The notes under the pieces are model-generated. The model saw only the letters and a program-made list of their open reading frames with translations, did no database searches and was not told the origin of the DNA. Below are positions 33,644-42,123 of a DNA stretch of 64,000 bases, piece after piece. The stretch lies in NCBI GenBank assembly GCA_934401915.1, contig CAKRSV010000004.1, positions 186,001-250,000 on the forward strand. Reading direction: 5' to 3'. Positions within the stretch are counted from its first letter, which is position 1. Each line of letters begins with the position of its first letter. Source of the DNA: an uncultured Lachnospiraceae bacterium (lineage in GTDB: Bacteria; Bacillota; Clostridia; Lachnospirales; Lachnospiraceae). Both the position numbers and the translations under genes were made by a program.

Positions 33644-34537
33644 ATGAAAGAACGGTTAGATGTGATACTGGTGAAGCGGGGGCTGGCAGAATCACGGGAG
33701 AAGGCCAAGGCGGTGCTGATGGCCGGAAATGTATTTGTGAACGGACAGAGGGAGGACAAACCGGGGACGACCTTTGACGAGAGTAAGATCGAGCAGATCG
33801 AAGTGAAGGGAAGCAGCCTGAAATATGTGAGCCGGGGCGGACTCAAGCTGGAAAAAGCGATGCAGCAGTTCCCAATCACACTGAAAGAGAAGGTCTGCAT
33901 GGATATCGGGGCCTCGACCGGAGGATTCACGGATTGCATGCTGCAAAACGGAGCCTCCCGCGTGTTTTCCATCGATGTCGGCCATGGACAGCTTGCCTGG
34001 AAGCTGCGGCAGGATGAGCGGGTAGTCTGCATGGAAAAAACGAACTTCCGCCATGTGACCGGAGAGGAGATCGAGGAGGAGATCGACTTTGGATCGGTGG
34101 ACGTATCTTTTATCTCGCTGACCAAGATCCTGATACCGGCAAGAAATCTTCTGCGGCAGGCGGGGCAGATGGTATGCCTTATCAAGCCGCAGTTTGAGGC
34201 GGGGCGCGACAAGGTCGGGAAGAAGGGCGTGGTACGGGAACCCCAGATCCATGAGGAAGTGATCCATAAGGTCTTAGACTATGCGGACCTGATCGGCTTT
34301 TGCGTGAGAGGACTTACCTTTTCGCCTGTGAAAGGACCCGAGGGAAATATCGAGTATCTGGTCTGGCTGGAAAAGAAAGAAGAGATCCCGGCAGACGTCC
34401 TTGCGCTTACAGAGGCGGATGCAGAAGAAAAACTCAGACAGGTCATGGCAGATGGGAGTGGCTTTTCATGGACGGAAGAGATGCAGAAGCTGATCGCAGG
34501 GACAGTAAAGGATGCACATGCCACGTTGGATGTGTAG
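33644..34537 (+). CDS. tlyA: TlyA-family rRNA 2'-O-methyltransferase
   Basis: A 297-residue protein with an N-terminal S4 domain (RLDVILVKRGLAESREKAK) and an FtsJ-like methyltransferase domain starting DIGASTGGFTDCMLQNGA. The usual K-D-K-E type residues and the LIKPQFEAGR block are present. TlyA 2'-O-methylates rRNA, and this family is a standard member of the dxs-nadK-argR-recN block. Confidence 0.92.
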   Translation: MKERLDVILVKRGLAESREKAKAVLMAGNVFVNGQREDKPGTTFDESKIEQIEVKGSSLKYVSRGGLKLEKAMQQFPITLKEKVCMDIGASTGGFTDCMLQNGASRVFSIDVGHGQLAWKLRQDERVVCMEKTNFRHVTGEEIEEEIDFGSVDVSFISLTKILIPARNLLRQAGQMVCLIKPQFEAGRDKVGKKGVVREPQIHEEVIHKVLDYADLIGFCVRGLTFSPVKGPEGNIEYLVWLEKKEEIPADVLALTEADAEEKLRQVMADGSGFSWTEEMQKLIAGTVKDAHATLDV

Positions 34538-34554
34538 GTGAGGCATAAGAGCGG

Positions 34555-35412
34555 ATGAAAGAGTTTTTACTGATAACCAATCAGATAAAGGACCCGGAGG
34601 GCGTCCATACCAGACGGATCACGGACTATCTGGAGAGCAGAGGCGCGCATGCGGTATGCGCGGATGGCGAGAAAATGCCGGATAGCGGTGCGTGGAAGCA
34701 GAAAGCGCCAACGTATCAGTGCGTGCTGGTCCTTGGCGGGGACGGTACGATGCTGCAGGCGGCCCGCGACCTCTTCGGGACAGATATTCCTCTTCTGGGG
34801 ATCAACCTGGGGACGCTGGGGTATCTTGCCGAGGTGGAGATGTCTAATGTGGAAGATGCGCTTGAGCGGCTGCTGCGGGATGAGTACACCCGGGAGGAGC
34901 GGATGATGCTGGAAGGGACCATTTGCGGAAAGACTGCCGGAGAGGGACAGGCGACTGAGGATGGTTACGCCCTGAATGATATTGTGATCTCGCGGTGCGG
35001 TTCGCTCCAGATCCTGACGTTTCAGATCTTTGTGAACGGACAGTTCCTGAATTCCTACAGCGCCGACGGTATGATCGTGGCGACGCCGACGGGTTCGACC
35101 GGCTATAATATGTCTGCCGGCGGGCCTATTGTGGAGCCGGGAGCAAGCCTGCTCCTGCTGACGCCGATCTGTCCGCACACGCTCAATACCAGAAGTATTG
35201 TCCTCGCGCCGGAGGATGAGATCCGGATTGAGATCCCATCAGGCCGCGATGGGAGAAAACAGACCGTGGAAGCAAATTTTGACGGAAGCCACAAGGTTAC
35301 GCTGGAGACGGGGGACAGCATCCGGATACGAAGGGCGTCCAGGACAGCCGGATTCCTCAAGCTGAACACGGAGAGCTTTCTGACGGTACTGCACAAGAAG
35401 ATGAGTGAGTAA
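34555..35412 (+). CDS. nadK: NAD kinase
   Basis: A 285-residue ATP-NAD kinase. The GGDGT motif (LVLGGDGTMLQAAR), NLGTLGYLAEVE, the NE/ND-like ALNDIVISR and ATPTGSTGYNMSAGG are all in place. It makes NADP from NAD. Confidence 0.95.
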   Translation: MKEFLLITNQIKDPEGVHTRRITDYLESRGAHAVCADGEKMPDSGAWKQKAPTYQCVLVLGGDGTMLQAARDLFGTDIPLLGINLGTLGYLAEVEMSNVEDALERLLRDEYTREERMMLEGTICGKTAGEGQATEDGYALNDIVISRCGSLQILTFQIFVNGQFLNSYSADGMIVATPTGSTGYNMSAGGPIVEPGASLLLLTPICPHTLNTRSIVLAPEDEIRIEIPSGRDGRKQTVEANFDGSHKVTLETGDSIRIRRASRTAGFLKLNTESFLTVLHKKMSE

Positions 35413-35437
35413 TTAGCACGATGAAAGAGGTGGCAGA

Positions 35438-35893
35438 GTGAAAAAGAACAGACATGCCAAAATTGTAGAACTGATTGAACAGTATGAGATTGAGACGCAG
35501 GAAGAACTGGCAGACAGACTCAGGGAGGCGGGATATCCGGTGACACAGGCTACCGTCTCAAGAGATATCAGGGAGCTGAAGCTCTCCAAGCTGCCAAGCG
35601 GAAGCGGACGGTTGAAGTATGTGGCGTTCCGGCAGGATGAGGCGCATCTGGGCGACAAGTATATCCGCGTGCTCAAGGAAGGCTATGTGTCCATGGAACC
35701 CGCGCAGAATCTTCTTGTCATCAGGACGGTCTCGGGAATGGCGATGGCAGTTGCCGCTGCGGTGGACGCGCTCAAGCTGGAGGAGATCGTCGGCTGTATC
35801 GCCGGGGACAATACGATCATGGCGGCGATGCGGAGCGCGCAGGATGCGGTGATCGTCAGAGAAAAGCTGCAAAAAATGATCGAAGAACTATAA
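35438..35893 (+). CDS. argR: Arginine repressor
   Basis: A 151-residue ArgR/AhrC. The N-terminal winged helix (QEELADRLREAGYPVTQATV, SRDIRELKL) is followed by the C-terminal Arg-binding and hexamer domain (GMAMAVAAAVD, GCIAGDNTIM). The start is GTG with GAGGTGG upstream. No arginine genes are nearby; its position before recN is the usual one in Firmicutes. Confidence 0.94.
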   Translation: MKKNRHAKIVELIEQYEIETQEELADRLREAGYPVTQATVSRDIRELKLSKLPSGSGRLKYVAFRQDEAHLGDKYIRVLKEGYVSMEPAQNLLVIRTVSGMAMAVAAAVDALKLEEIVGCIAGDNTIMAAMRSAQDAVIVREKLQKMIEEL

Positions 35894-35966
35894 CGATATG
35901 TATGAGATGGCATATGACGCTGCGCAGAGCGGGTGTGCCCGGAGAGAATACATATGAGGTGATAGG

Positions 35967-37643
35967 ATGTTACAAAGTTTACACGTAAAGAATCTGGCGT
36001 TGATCGACGAGACGGAAGTATTTTTCGGAAATGGACTGAACATACTGACGGGTGAGACTGGCGCCGGAAAGTCAATTCTGATCGGCTCGATCAACCTTGC
36101 GCTGGGAGCGAAGGCGGACAAAGAGCTGATCCGGGCAGGGGCAGAGTATGCCCTGGTGGAGCTGGTCTTTGAACTGGAAGGAGAAGAACAGCAGAGAAAG
36201 ATAAGAGAACTGGACCTCCCGGTGGAGGACGGACAGGTCATTCTGCAGCGGCGGATCATGCCAAACAGAAATGTCTGTAAAGTGTGCGGGGAAGCGGTGA
36301 CCGCAAGACAGCTCAAGCAGCTGGGCGAGCTGCTGATCGATATCCATGGTCAGCACGAACACCAGTCGCTTTTGAAACTCGGCAGACAGATGGATATTCT
36401 GGACGCCTATGCGGGGGAAGAGCTTGCCGGGTATCTGGAGGAGCTTGGGCAGAGCTATGACAGCTACCGCAAGGCAAAACAGGAACTGGAAGAAAACGAC
36501 ACAGACGAGGAGACCAGAAAGCGGGAGACGGCGCTGGCGGAATTTGAGTGTCAGGAAATAGAAGAAGCGAATCTGACGCCGCAGGAGGATGAGGAGCTGG
36601 AGAAGCTCTACCAGAAGCTGGCCAACAGCCAGAAGATCCGGGAGGCGCTTGTCATGGCGCATGGACTGTGCGGCTATGAGGAGGGCGGCGCCGGAGGCGG
36701 TATCGGCAGGGCGGTGCGTGAGCTGAAGAATGTCTCAGGGTATGATGAGACGCTGGCGGGATTTGAGCAGCAGCTTCTGGACATTGACAGCCTTCTCAAC
36801 GACTGCAACAGAGGGATCGCAGAGTACCTTTCGGATCTGGAGTTTGACGAAGGGCTTTTTGATCAGACACAGAAACGTCTGGACCTGGTGAACCATCTGA
36901 AGTCAAAGTACGGAAATACGATCGAAGAGATTCTTTCTTACCAGCAGAAGGCGCAGGCAGTGCTGGATCGTTATCAGGACTACGATGCCTACCGCGCGCA
37001 CCTCGAGGAGGAGGTGCAGAAGCAGAGAGCAAGAGCACTTTCGCTGTGCAAAAAGATTTCAGAGATCAGACAGTGGAGCGCGGAAAAGCTGTCCGGAGAG
37101 ATGCAGAAGGCGCTTCTGGATCTCAATTTCCAGAATGTGGAATTTAAGATAAGCGTTGAGCCGGATGAGCAGGCTGTAACGGCCAGAGGTTATGACCGGA
37201 TCACCTTTTTGATCTCGACAAACGTAGGCGAGAAGATGAAAGAGCTTGCTCAGGTTGCGAGCGGAGGAGAGCTTTCGAGGATCATGCTTGCCCTGAAGAC
37301 AGTTTTGGCGGATAAGGATGAGATAGAGACGCTGATCTTTGACGAGATCGATACGGGGATCAGTGGAAAAACAGCCTGGAAAGTATCGGAAAAGATGGGA
37401 TTTCTTTCCAGAAACCATCAGCTGATCTGCATTACGCATCTGCCACAGATTGCGGCGATGGCAGACCGGCATTTCTGTATTGAAAAGAAAGTGGTCGAAA
37501 ACCGGTCGACGACGAGCATCACAGAACTGGACGATGCGGAGAGCATAGAAGAACTTGCCAGAATGCTTGGAGGCGCGCAGATTACGGAGACGGTGATTGA
37601 TAATGCAAGAGAAATGAAAGAATTGGCAAGAAAATCGAAATAA
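35967..37643 (+). CDS. recN: DNA repair protein RecN
   Basis: A 558-residue SMC-like ATPase. Walker A is TGETGAGKSILIGSI, a long coiled-coil centre follows, and the C-terminal half holds the signature SGGELSRIMLALK and Walker B LIFDEIDTGISG. It acts early in double-strand break repair. I saw no LexA box in its upstream 73 bases. Confidence 0.95.
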   Translation: MLQSLHVKNLALIDETEVFFGNGLNILTGETGAGKSILIGSINLALGAKADKELIRAGAEYALVELVFELEGEEQQRKIRELDLPVEDGQVILQRRIMPNRNVCKVCGEAVTARQLKQLGELLIDIHGQHEHQSLLKLGRQMDILDAYAGEELAGYLEELGQSYDSYRKAKQELEENDTDEETRKRETALAEFECQEIEEANLTPQEDEELEKLYQKLANSQKIREALVMAHGLCGYEEGGAGGGIGRAVRELKNVSGYDETLAGFEQQLLDIDSLLNDCNRGIAEYLSDLEFDEGLFDQTQKRLDLVNHLKSKYGNTIEEILSYQQKAQAVLDRYQDYDAYRAHLEEEVQKQRARALSLCKKISEIRQWSAEKLSGEMQKALLDLNFQNVEFKISVEPDEQAVTARGYDRITFLISTNVGEKMKELAQVASGGELSRIMLALKTVLADKDEIETLIFDEIDTGISGKTAWKVSEKMGFLSRNHQLICITHLPQIAAMADRHFCIEKKVVENRSTTSITELDDAESIEELARMLGGAQITETVIDNAREMKELARKSK

Positions 37644-37647
37644 AGAC

Positions 37648-37677
37648 AAATTAAAATGCGGGATTTTTCACATACTA
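37648..37677 (+). promoter_or_regulatory. Possible forespore (sigma-G/F-like) promoter of spoIVB
   Basis: CATACTA (37671-37677) matches the sigma-G -10. The -35 region 17 bases upstream (around AATTA, 37649-37653) is only a partial match. spoIVB is a known sigma-G/F target in Bacillus, which is the main support. Confidence 0.4.
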
Positions 37678-37711
37678 GAAAAGAGAAACTAGCAGAGAGG
37701 AATGTGAAAAA

Positions 37712-39079
37712 TTGAGCAGAGCATTGGAAATGAGCAGACACAAAGAGCGCGCATACCGCACTCTGTTATATATGATATTGGCCGGTGCGCTGATCGCGCT
37801 GGCGGGAACGATCTATTATTCCTATTGGAGCAGGATCCCTTCTACGATCAAGGTGCGCGCCGGCGTGGAGCAAAGTCTGGATTTCCAGGTGCCCGTATCC
37901 GGCGAGATCTATCGGGTGTACCATGACGAATCGGTGCAGGAGGCTACGTCGCTGTCGGATGCCGTGGGAGCGGCGGAGACGGTCCGGAAGGAAAGCGGCT
38001 ACAGCACGGAGGCGGCCTCGCAGAGCGTACATGTGGATTTTTCACATCCGGTCAAGGTCCGGGCAAGTCAGATCGACAACTATCAGATGGATCTGAAGCT
38101 GTTCGGCATGCTGCCTTACAAGAGCGTGGATGTGCAGGTGATCCAGGACAAGATGCTCACACCTTCAGGGATGCCGATCGGCATCTATGTCAAGACGGAG
38201 GGAGTGCTGGTCGTCGGCATCGGTCAGTTTGAGGGGGAGGACGGAAAAGAGGTTTCGCCGGCGCGGTATGCGCTTCAGAAAGGAGATTACATTCTCAAGG
38301 CGAACGGGGAGACGATCGAGAACAAAAAACAGTTCATCGACCGGATCGAACAGTCTGGCGGGGAGGATCTGATCCTGACGATCCGGCGCAGCGGAGAGGT
38401 GACGGATGTACAGCTCAATGCGCAGAAGAACCACAACCGGGAATGGAAGCTGGGAATCTGGATCCGCGACAATGCGCAGGGCATCGGAACCATGACATAC
38501 GAGGATAGTCAGGCACGCTTCGGAGCGCTCGGACACGGGATCAACGATGTGGACACTTCCATCCTGATGAATCTTGAGGAGGGAACGCTTTACCGGACGC
38601 AGATCGTAGGGATCACCAGAGGAGTGAACGGGGTTCCGGGGGAGCTGACGGGATATATCGAGTATGACAGCAGAAATGTGATCGGGGAGATCACGCAGAA
38701 CACGGCAGAGGGGATCTTTGGCGTGTGCGATCAGGAGACGATGGATGAAGGCATCTATGAGCCGATCCCGATCGCACTCAAGCAGGAGATCGAATGCGGA
38801 CCTGCCAAGATCATCTGTTCAGTCACCGGCGAGCCGGAGTTTTACGATGTGGAGATCGTGGAGATCAATCTGGATCAGAATAATGTCAACCGCGAGATCG
38901 TACTGCAGGTGGCAGACGAAAAGCTGCTGACATTGACCGGAGGGATCATACAGGGGATGAGTGGCAGTCCGATCATCCAGAATGGAAAATTTGTAGGAGC
39001 TGTCACACACGTACTTGTGAATGATCCGACGAAGGGATATGGTATCTTCATTGAAGAGATGCTGGAGCAGGCAGGGTAA
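37712..39079 (+). CDS. spoIVB: SpoIVB serine peptidase (sigma-K checkpoint signal)
   Basis: A 455-residue S55-family protease. It has an N-terminal membrane anchor (about residues 17-36), a PDZ domain (about 165-235) and the S55 domain, with His 275 in LGHGIND and the catalytic Ser 419 in GMSGSPI. It is secreted from the forespore to trigger pro-sigma-K processing. The start is TTG 37712 with GAGAGG 11 bases before it; ATG 37730 is the alternative. In most relatives spo0A follows directly; here it does not. Confidence 0.94.
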   Translation: MSRALEMSRHKERAYRTLLYMILAGALIALAGTIYYSYWSRIPSTIKVRAGVEQSLDFQVPVSGEIYRVYHDESVQEATSLSDAVGAAETVRKESGYSTEAASQSVHVDFSHPVKVRASQIDNYQMDLKLFGMLPYKSVDVQVIQDKMLTPSGMPIGIYVKTEGVLVVGIGQFEGEDGKEVSPARYALQKGDYILKANGETIENKKQFIDRIEQSGGEDLILTIRRSGEVTDVQLNAQKNHNREWKLGIWIRDNAQGIGTMTYEDSQARFGALGHGINDVDTSILMNLEEGTLYRTQIVGITRGVNGVPGELTGYIEYDSRNVIGEITQNTAEGIFGVCDQETMDEGIYEPIPIALKQEIECGPAKIICSVTGEPEFYDVEIVEINLDQNNVNREIVLQVADEKLLTLTGGIIQGMSGSPIIQNGKFVGAVTHVLVNDPTKGYGIFIEEMLEQAG

Positions 39080-39090
39080 GCCTGCGGCAG

Positions 39091-39112
39091 AAAAAGGCTA
39101 CAGAGCCTTTTT
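39091..39112. terminator. Bidirectional terminator between spoIVB and the DUF362 gene
   Basis: AAAAAGGCT (39091-39099), loop ACAG, AGCCTTTTT (39104-39112): a perfect 9-base-pair hairpin with A and T flanks, so it can work on both strands. The stop codon of the convergent DUF362 gene lies inside it. Confidence 0.85.
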
Positions 39113-40228
39113 GACTTCAATGGCTTTCATGGGGCACATTTCCTGACAGCAGAAGCAGGAAATGCAGCCCTTTTTCTGAAAATGAGCCTTTCTCTTCCCG
39201 GCGCGGTCCTGCCGGATATCGATAACGTGTGCCGGACAGCTCTCGGCGCATTTTCCGCAGCCAACGCATTTGGATGAGATGAGCTGCGGGTAAGAGCGGA
39301 GCAGACGCCCGGCGACAGCCAGAAACGGACGGCGCAGGAAGGGCGGCAGGGCAGTGGAGAAGTCCAGACGCTTGGTGTCAGGCCGCTGAAAGGGAGTCAG
39401 CTTTGCAGGAACCGGATCCCCGACAAGCGTAAGCTGCTCCGGTACGGCAAGACCGCGTTCAACTGCCTGCCGTATCATGGCGATCTCCATAGGGTCAAGC
39501 TGCATCAGACCGGCAGCAAAGTAATCCTGTGTGTACATATCTCTCGAGGCGAGGAGCAGATGCAGCGGATGGGAAGTGCCGCCGGTAGGGCCGTTCCCTT
39601 CCATGGCGTCGATCGCGTCGATGATCGTCAGGGAGGGCGCTACGGTCTGGGCAAGCTCCAGGAGCATATTGGAGAAATCCTCAAGATCCGGCCATCGGTA
39701 GTGCATCTGTGGCTTTTCCAGCCCGGGGATGGTTCCGAACAGATTTTTGATCCCGCCGGAATATCCCGTCATAGCGTGCGTTTTCAGTTTACAGATATTG
39801 ATAATGTAGTCTGCCTCCACGATGGGGGTCAGAAGATGAAAGCTGTGGTTGCGAAAGCCCTCCTGACAGGGGACGGTCTGCGCGGTAAAATCCATGTTCA
39901 GGGTGACGTCCGGCTCCAGGGTGGTCATGCCGCAGACGCGGTACAGATTTTTCATGTGCTCTGCATTGTACAGACCGCCAGAGCTTTCGGCGAGCAGAAT
40001 GTCAGAGACGCCGTGCTCCCGGAGATAGCGCGCCGTACAGCGGATGACTTCCGGGTGCGTGGTGACCGGGTAGTCCGGGCTCTTTGCCATGACCAGATTG
40101 GGTTTGATCACGACCTTCATTCCGGGATGCAGGTCGTCTGCGATCTCCAGGGCGTCCAGCGCCTGACAGATGGCGGGGTAGATCTGTTCTTCTTTGTATT
40201 CGGAAACCTGATAGAGTGTCTGAAGCAT
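39098..40228 (-). CDS. DUF362 protein with two 4Fe-4S ferredoxin motifs
   Basis: A 376-residue protein. Residues about 1-300 are a DUF362 domain (VVIKPNLVMAKSPDYPVTTHP, INICKLKTHAMTGYSGGIKN). The C-terminus carries two cluster motifs, CVGCGKCAESCP and CISCFCCQEMCP. DUF362 proteins occur next to redox and cofactor genes, but no function is established for this type. GAGG lies 8 bases before the ATG. Confidence 0.88.
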   Translation of the reverse strand: MLQTLYQVSEYKEEQIYPAICQALDALEIADDLHPGMKVVIKPNLVMAKSPDYPVTTHPEVIRCTARYLREHGVSDILLAESSGGLYNAEHMKNLYRVCGMTTLEPDVTLNMDFTAQTVPCQEGFRNHSFHLLTPIVEADYIINICKLKTHAMTGYSGGIKNLFGTIPGLEKPQMHYRWPDLEDFSNMLLELAQTVAPSLTIIDAIDAMEGNGPTGGTSHPLHLLLASRDMYTQDYFAAGLMQLDPMEIAMIRQAVERGLAVPEQLTLVGDPVPAKLTPFQRPDTKRLDFSTALPPFLRRPFLAVAGRLLRSYPQLISSKCVGCGKCAESCPAHVIDIRQDRAGKRKAHFQKKGCISCFCCQEMCPMKAIEVKKAL

Positions 40229-40269
40229 AGAATATCCTCACAGCGTAAATTTTATGATATTAGGCTCAT

Positions 40270-40283
40270 TGTAAGCGCTGGCA
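40270..40283. promoter_or_regulatory. cre-like palindrome upstream of the DUF362 gene
   Basis: TGTAAGCGCTGGCA has the central CG and most of the CcpA consensus TGWAANCGNTNWCA, with one mismatch. It lies 42 bases before the minus-strand start of the DUF362 gene. A chance match is possible. Confidence 0.3.
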
Positions 40284-40480
40284 GGAAAGGTGTCAAGGCG
40301 GGCAGTTCTGACACGGACAGAAGATGATTTATGCAACTTGTCGGCTGTATTTGCATGTCATCGGCAAAAGGATTGTATTTTAAATAAAATTTGATAGCAT
40401 TTCCTTAACTGCAAAAGACAGATGCGGCTGGGCTTCCATTCGCAGAGACAGGAAGGAGGTGCCGGAGGGAGGCTTTTATT

Positions 40481-40942
40481 TTGCGGATCGAAGAAGTCGT
40501 TGTAAAGACGCAGGAGGAAGAGGGCGTCGTCCTGAAATACATAAGAATGACGAAGGATTTCGCGGAGATCAGGGATTACTGCACCCACAAGGGAGAGACG
40601 ATCATGGGATATACGCATGAGAGGGAGGCCGTCTGCCTGCGTCTGGAGGATATTCTCTATTTCGAGGCGGTCGGAGAACTGGTCTTTGCCTATCTGGAAA
40701 AGGACGTCTACGAGGTACGGAGCAGACTGTACCAGCTGGAAGAACGGCTTGGACAGAAGAATCTGAGACGCGCTTCAAAATCGGTGCTGCTCAACGTGGA
40801 GCGGATCGTGTCCGTGCGCCCGGCGCTGAACGGAAGGCTGCTGGCGAAGATGGAGAACGGCGAGGAGGTTATGATCTCCCGGAATTATGCGAAGGAAATA
40901 GCAAGATATATTATGGAGGAGGACGAAGATGAAAGAGTTTGA
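40481..40942 (+). CDS. LytTR-domain DNA-binding regulator
   Basis: A 153-residue protein without a receiver domain. Residues about 50-148 are the LytTR DNA-binding fold (LRLEDILYFEAVGELVFAYL, RRASKSVLLNVERIVSVRP, EVMISRNYAKEI). The start is TTG with GGAGGGAGG 8 bases upstream. It overlaps the DUF3021 gene by 14 bases. Pairs of a stand-alone LytTR regulator and a membrane inhibitor are known from streptococci (HdrRM, BrsRM); here the next genes encode an ABC exporter, a likely target. Confidence 0.88.
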   Translation: MRIEEVVVKTQEEEGVVLKYIRMTKDFAEIRDYCTHKGETIMGYTHEREAVCLRLEDILYFEAVGELVFAYLEKDVYEVRSRLYQLEERLGQKNLRRASKSVLLNVERIVSVRPALNGRLLAKMENGEEVMISRNYAKEIARYIMEEDEDERV

Positions 40943-41366
40943 TCCGATGCGGGAATGTCTGTTTGACTATATTACGGTGGTGGCAGAGATGACTTTTTCG
41001 ATCGCTTTGATCGGCAGTATTTTTATGAGCGATGCGAATATCCGGTTTTACTATTTTTACATCCCATTCATCCTGAGTTTTATCTGTATGCTGCCCTGTA
41101 TTCCGATCTATCTGAAAGAGGATATGACGATAAGACAGGTGTTGATCCAGAGGGGCGTCGAGCTGGTCGTCCTGGAATTTGCCATGTTTTTTGCAACGAA
41201 ATATCTGACCGGAGACAGAATGCCGAAAGCCGGTTATGTCGCGGTCGTGATCTCGACTGCATTTTTCCAGACGCTGTCATACCTGATCAAGTGGTATCTG
41301 GAAAAAGAAGAGGCGGATAAGATCAATCGTAAGCTGCAGGAGCACAGGGCGAACAGGAAGAAGTAG
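40929..41366 (+). CDS. DUF3021 family membrane protein, possible LytTR partner
   Basis: A 145-residue protein with four predicted membrane helices and a charged C-terminal tail, of the DUF3021 type usually found directly after LytTR regulators. It is probably the membrane sensor or inhibitor of that regulator; this follows from the streptococcal pairs and is not shown here. Confidence 0.8.
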   Translation: MKEFDPMRECLFDYITVVAEMTFSIALIGSIFMSDANIRFYYFYIPFILSFICMLPCIPIYLKEDMTIRQVLIQRGVELVVLEFAMFFATKYLTGDRMPKAGYVAVVISTAFFQTLSYLIKWYLEKEEADKINRKLQEHRANRKK

Positions 41367-41409
41367 GACTCTCAGGGAGGTGTGAGAGGGAGAGAAGAAG
41401 GAGAAAGAA

Positions 41410-42123
41410 ATGCTGAAAATTGAAAATTATACGAAGAATTACGGAGAGAAGGCTGCGGTAAAGAACCTTTCTTTACATATTAAAGCGGGTGAGATCTACG
41501 GCTTTATCGGGCACAACGGAGCCGGCAAGACGACGACGCTGAAGGCGGTTGCCGGTATTTTACAGTTTGAGGAAGGGGAGATTCTGGTAGATGGAGTTTC
41601 CGTCAAAGCGGATCCTCTTTCCTGCAAGAAAAAGATCGCGTATATTCCTGACAATCCGGATCTGTACGAGTTTATGACAGGGATACAGTATCTGAACTTT
41701 GTGGCGGATATTTTCGGAGTGAGCGCGCAGGACAGAAAAGAGCGGATCCGGAAGTACGCCGATCTGTTTGAACTGACGCCGGAGCTGGCGCAGTCGACCA
41801 GCAGCTATTCTCATGGAATGAAGCAGAAACTGGCGATCATCGCGGCGTGGATCCATGCGCCCAGGCTGATCGTCATGGATGAGCCCTTTGTCGGGCTGGA
41901 TCCCAGGGCGGCGCATCTTCTGAAGGGCATGATGCGGGAGTTCTGCGACGAGGGCGGCGCGATCTTCTTCTCCACGCATGTGCTGGAGGTGGCAGAGAAG
42001 CTGTGTGATGAGATCGCGATCATCAAGAAAGGCGAGCTGATCAAGGCGGGAACCATGGAGGAAGTCAAGGGAGACACTTCGCTGGAAGAAGTCTTTCTGG
42101 AATTGGAGGATACGGCGTGTTAA
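41410..42123 (+). CDS. ABC exporter ATP-binding protein
   Basis: A 237-residue ABC ATPase: Walker A GHNGAGKTT, signature YSHGMKQKLAI, Walker B LIVMDEPFVGLDP. The signature is the SHGMKQK variant common in DrrA/YhaQ-like exporters. The permease begins 7 bases before its end. It lies behind the LytTR/DUF3021 pair. Confidence 0.93.
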   Translation: MLKIENYTKNYGEKAAVKNLSLHIKAGEIYGFIGHNGAGKTTTLKAVAGILQFEEGEILVDGVSVKADPLSCKKKIAYIPDNPDLYEFMTGIQYLNFVADIFGVSAQDRKERIRKYADLFELTPELAQSTSSYSHGMKQKLAIIAAWIHAPRLIVMDEPFVGLDPRAAHLLKGMMREFCDEGGAIFFSTHVLEVAEKLCDEIAIIKKGELIKAGTMEEVKGDTSLEEVFLELEDTAC

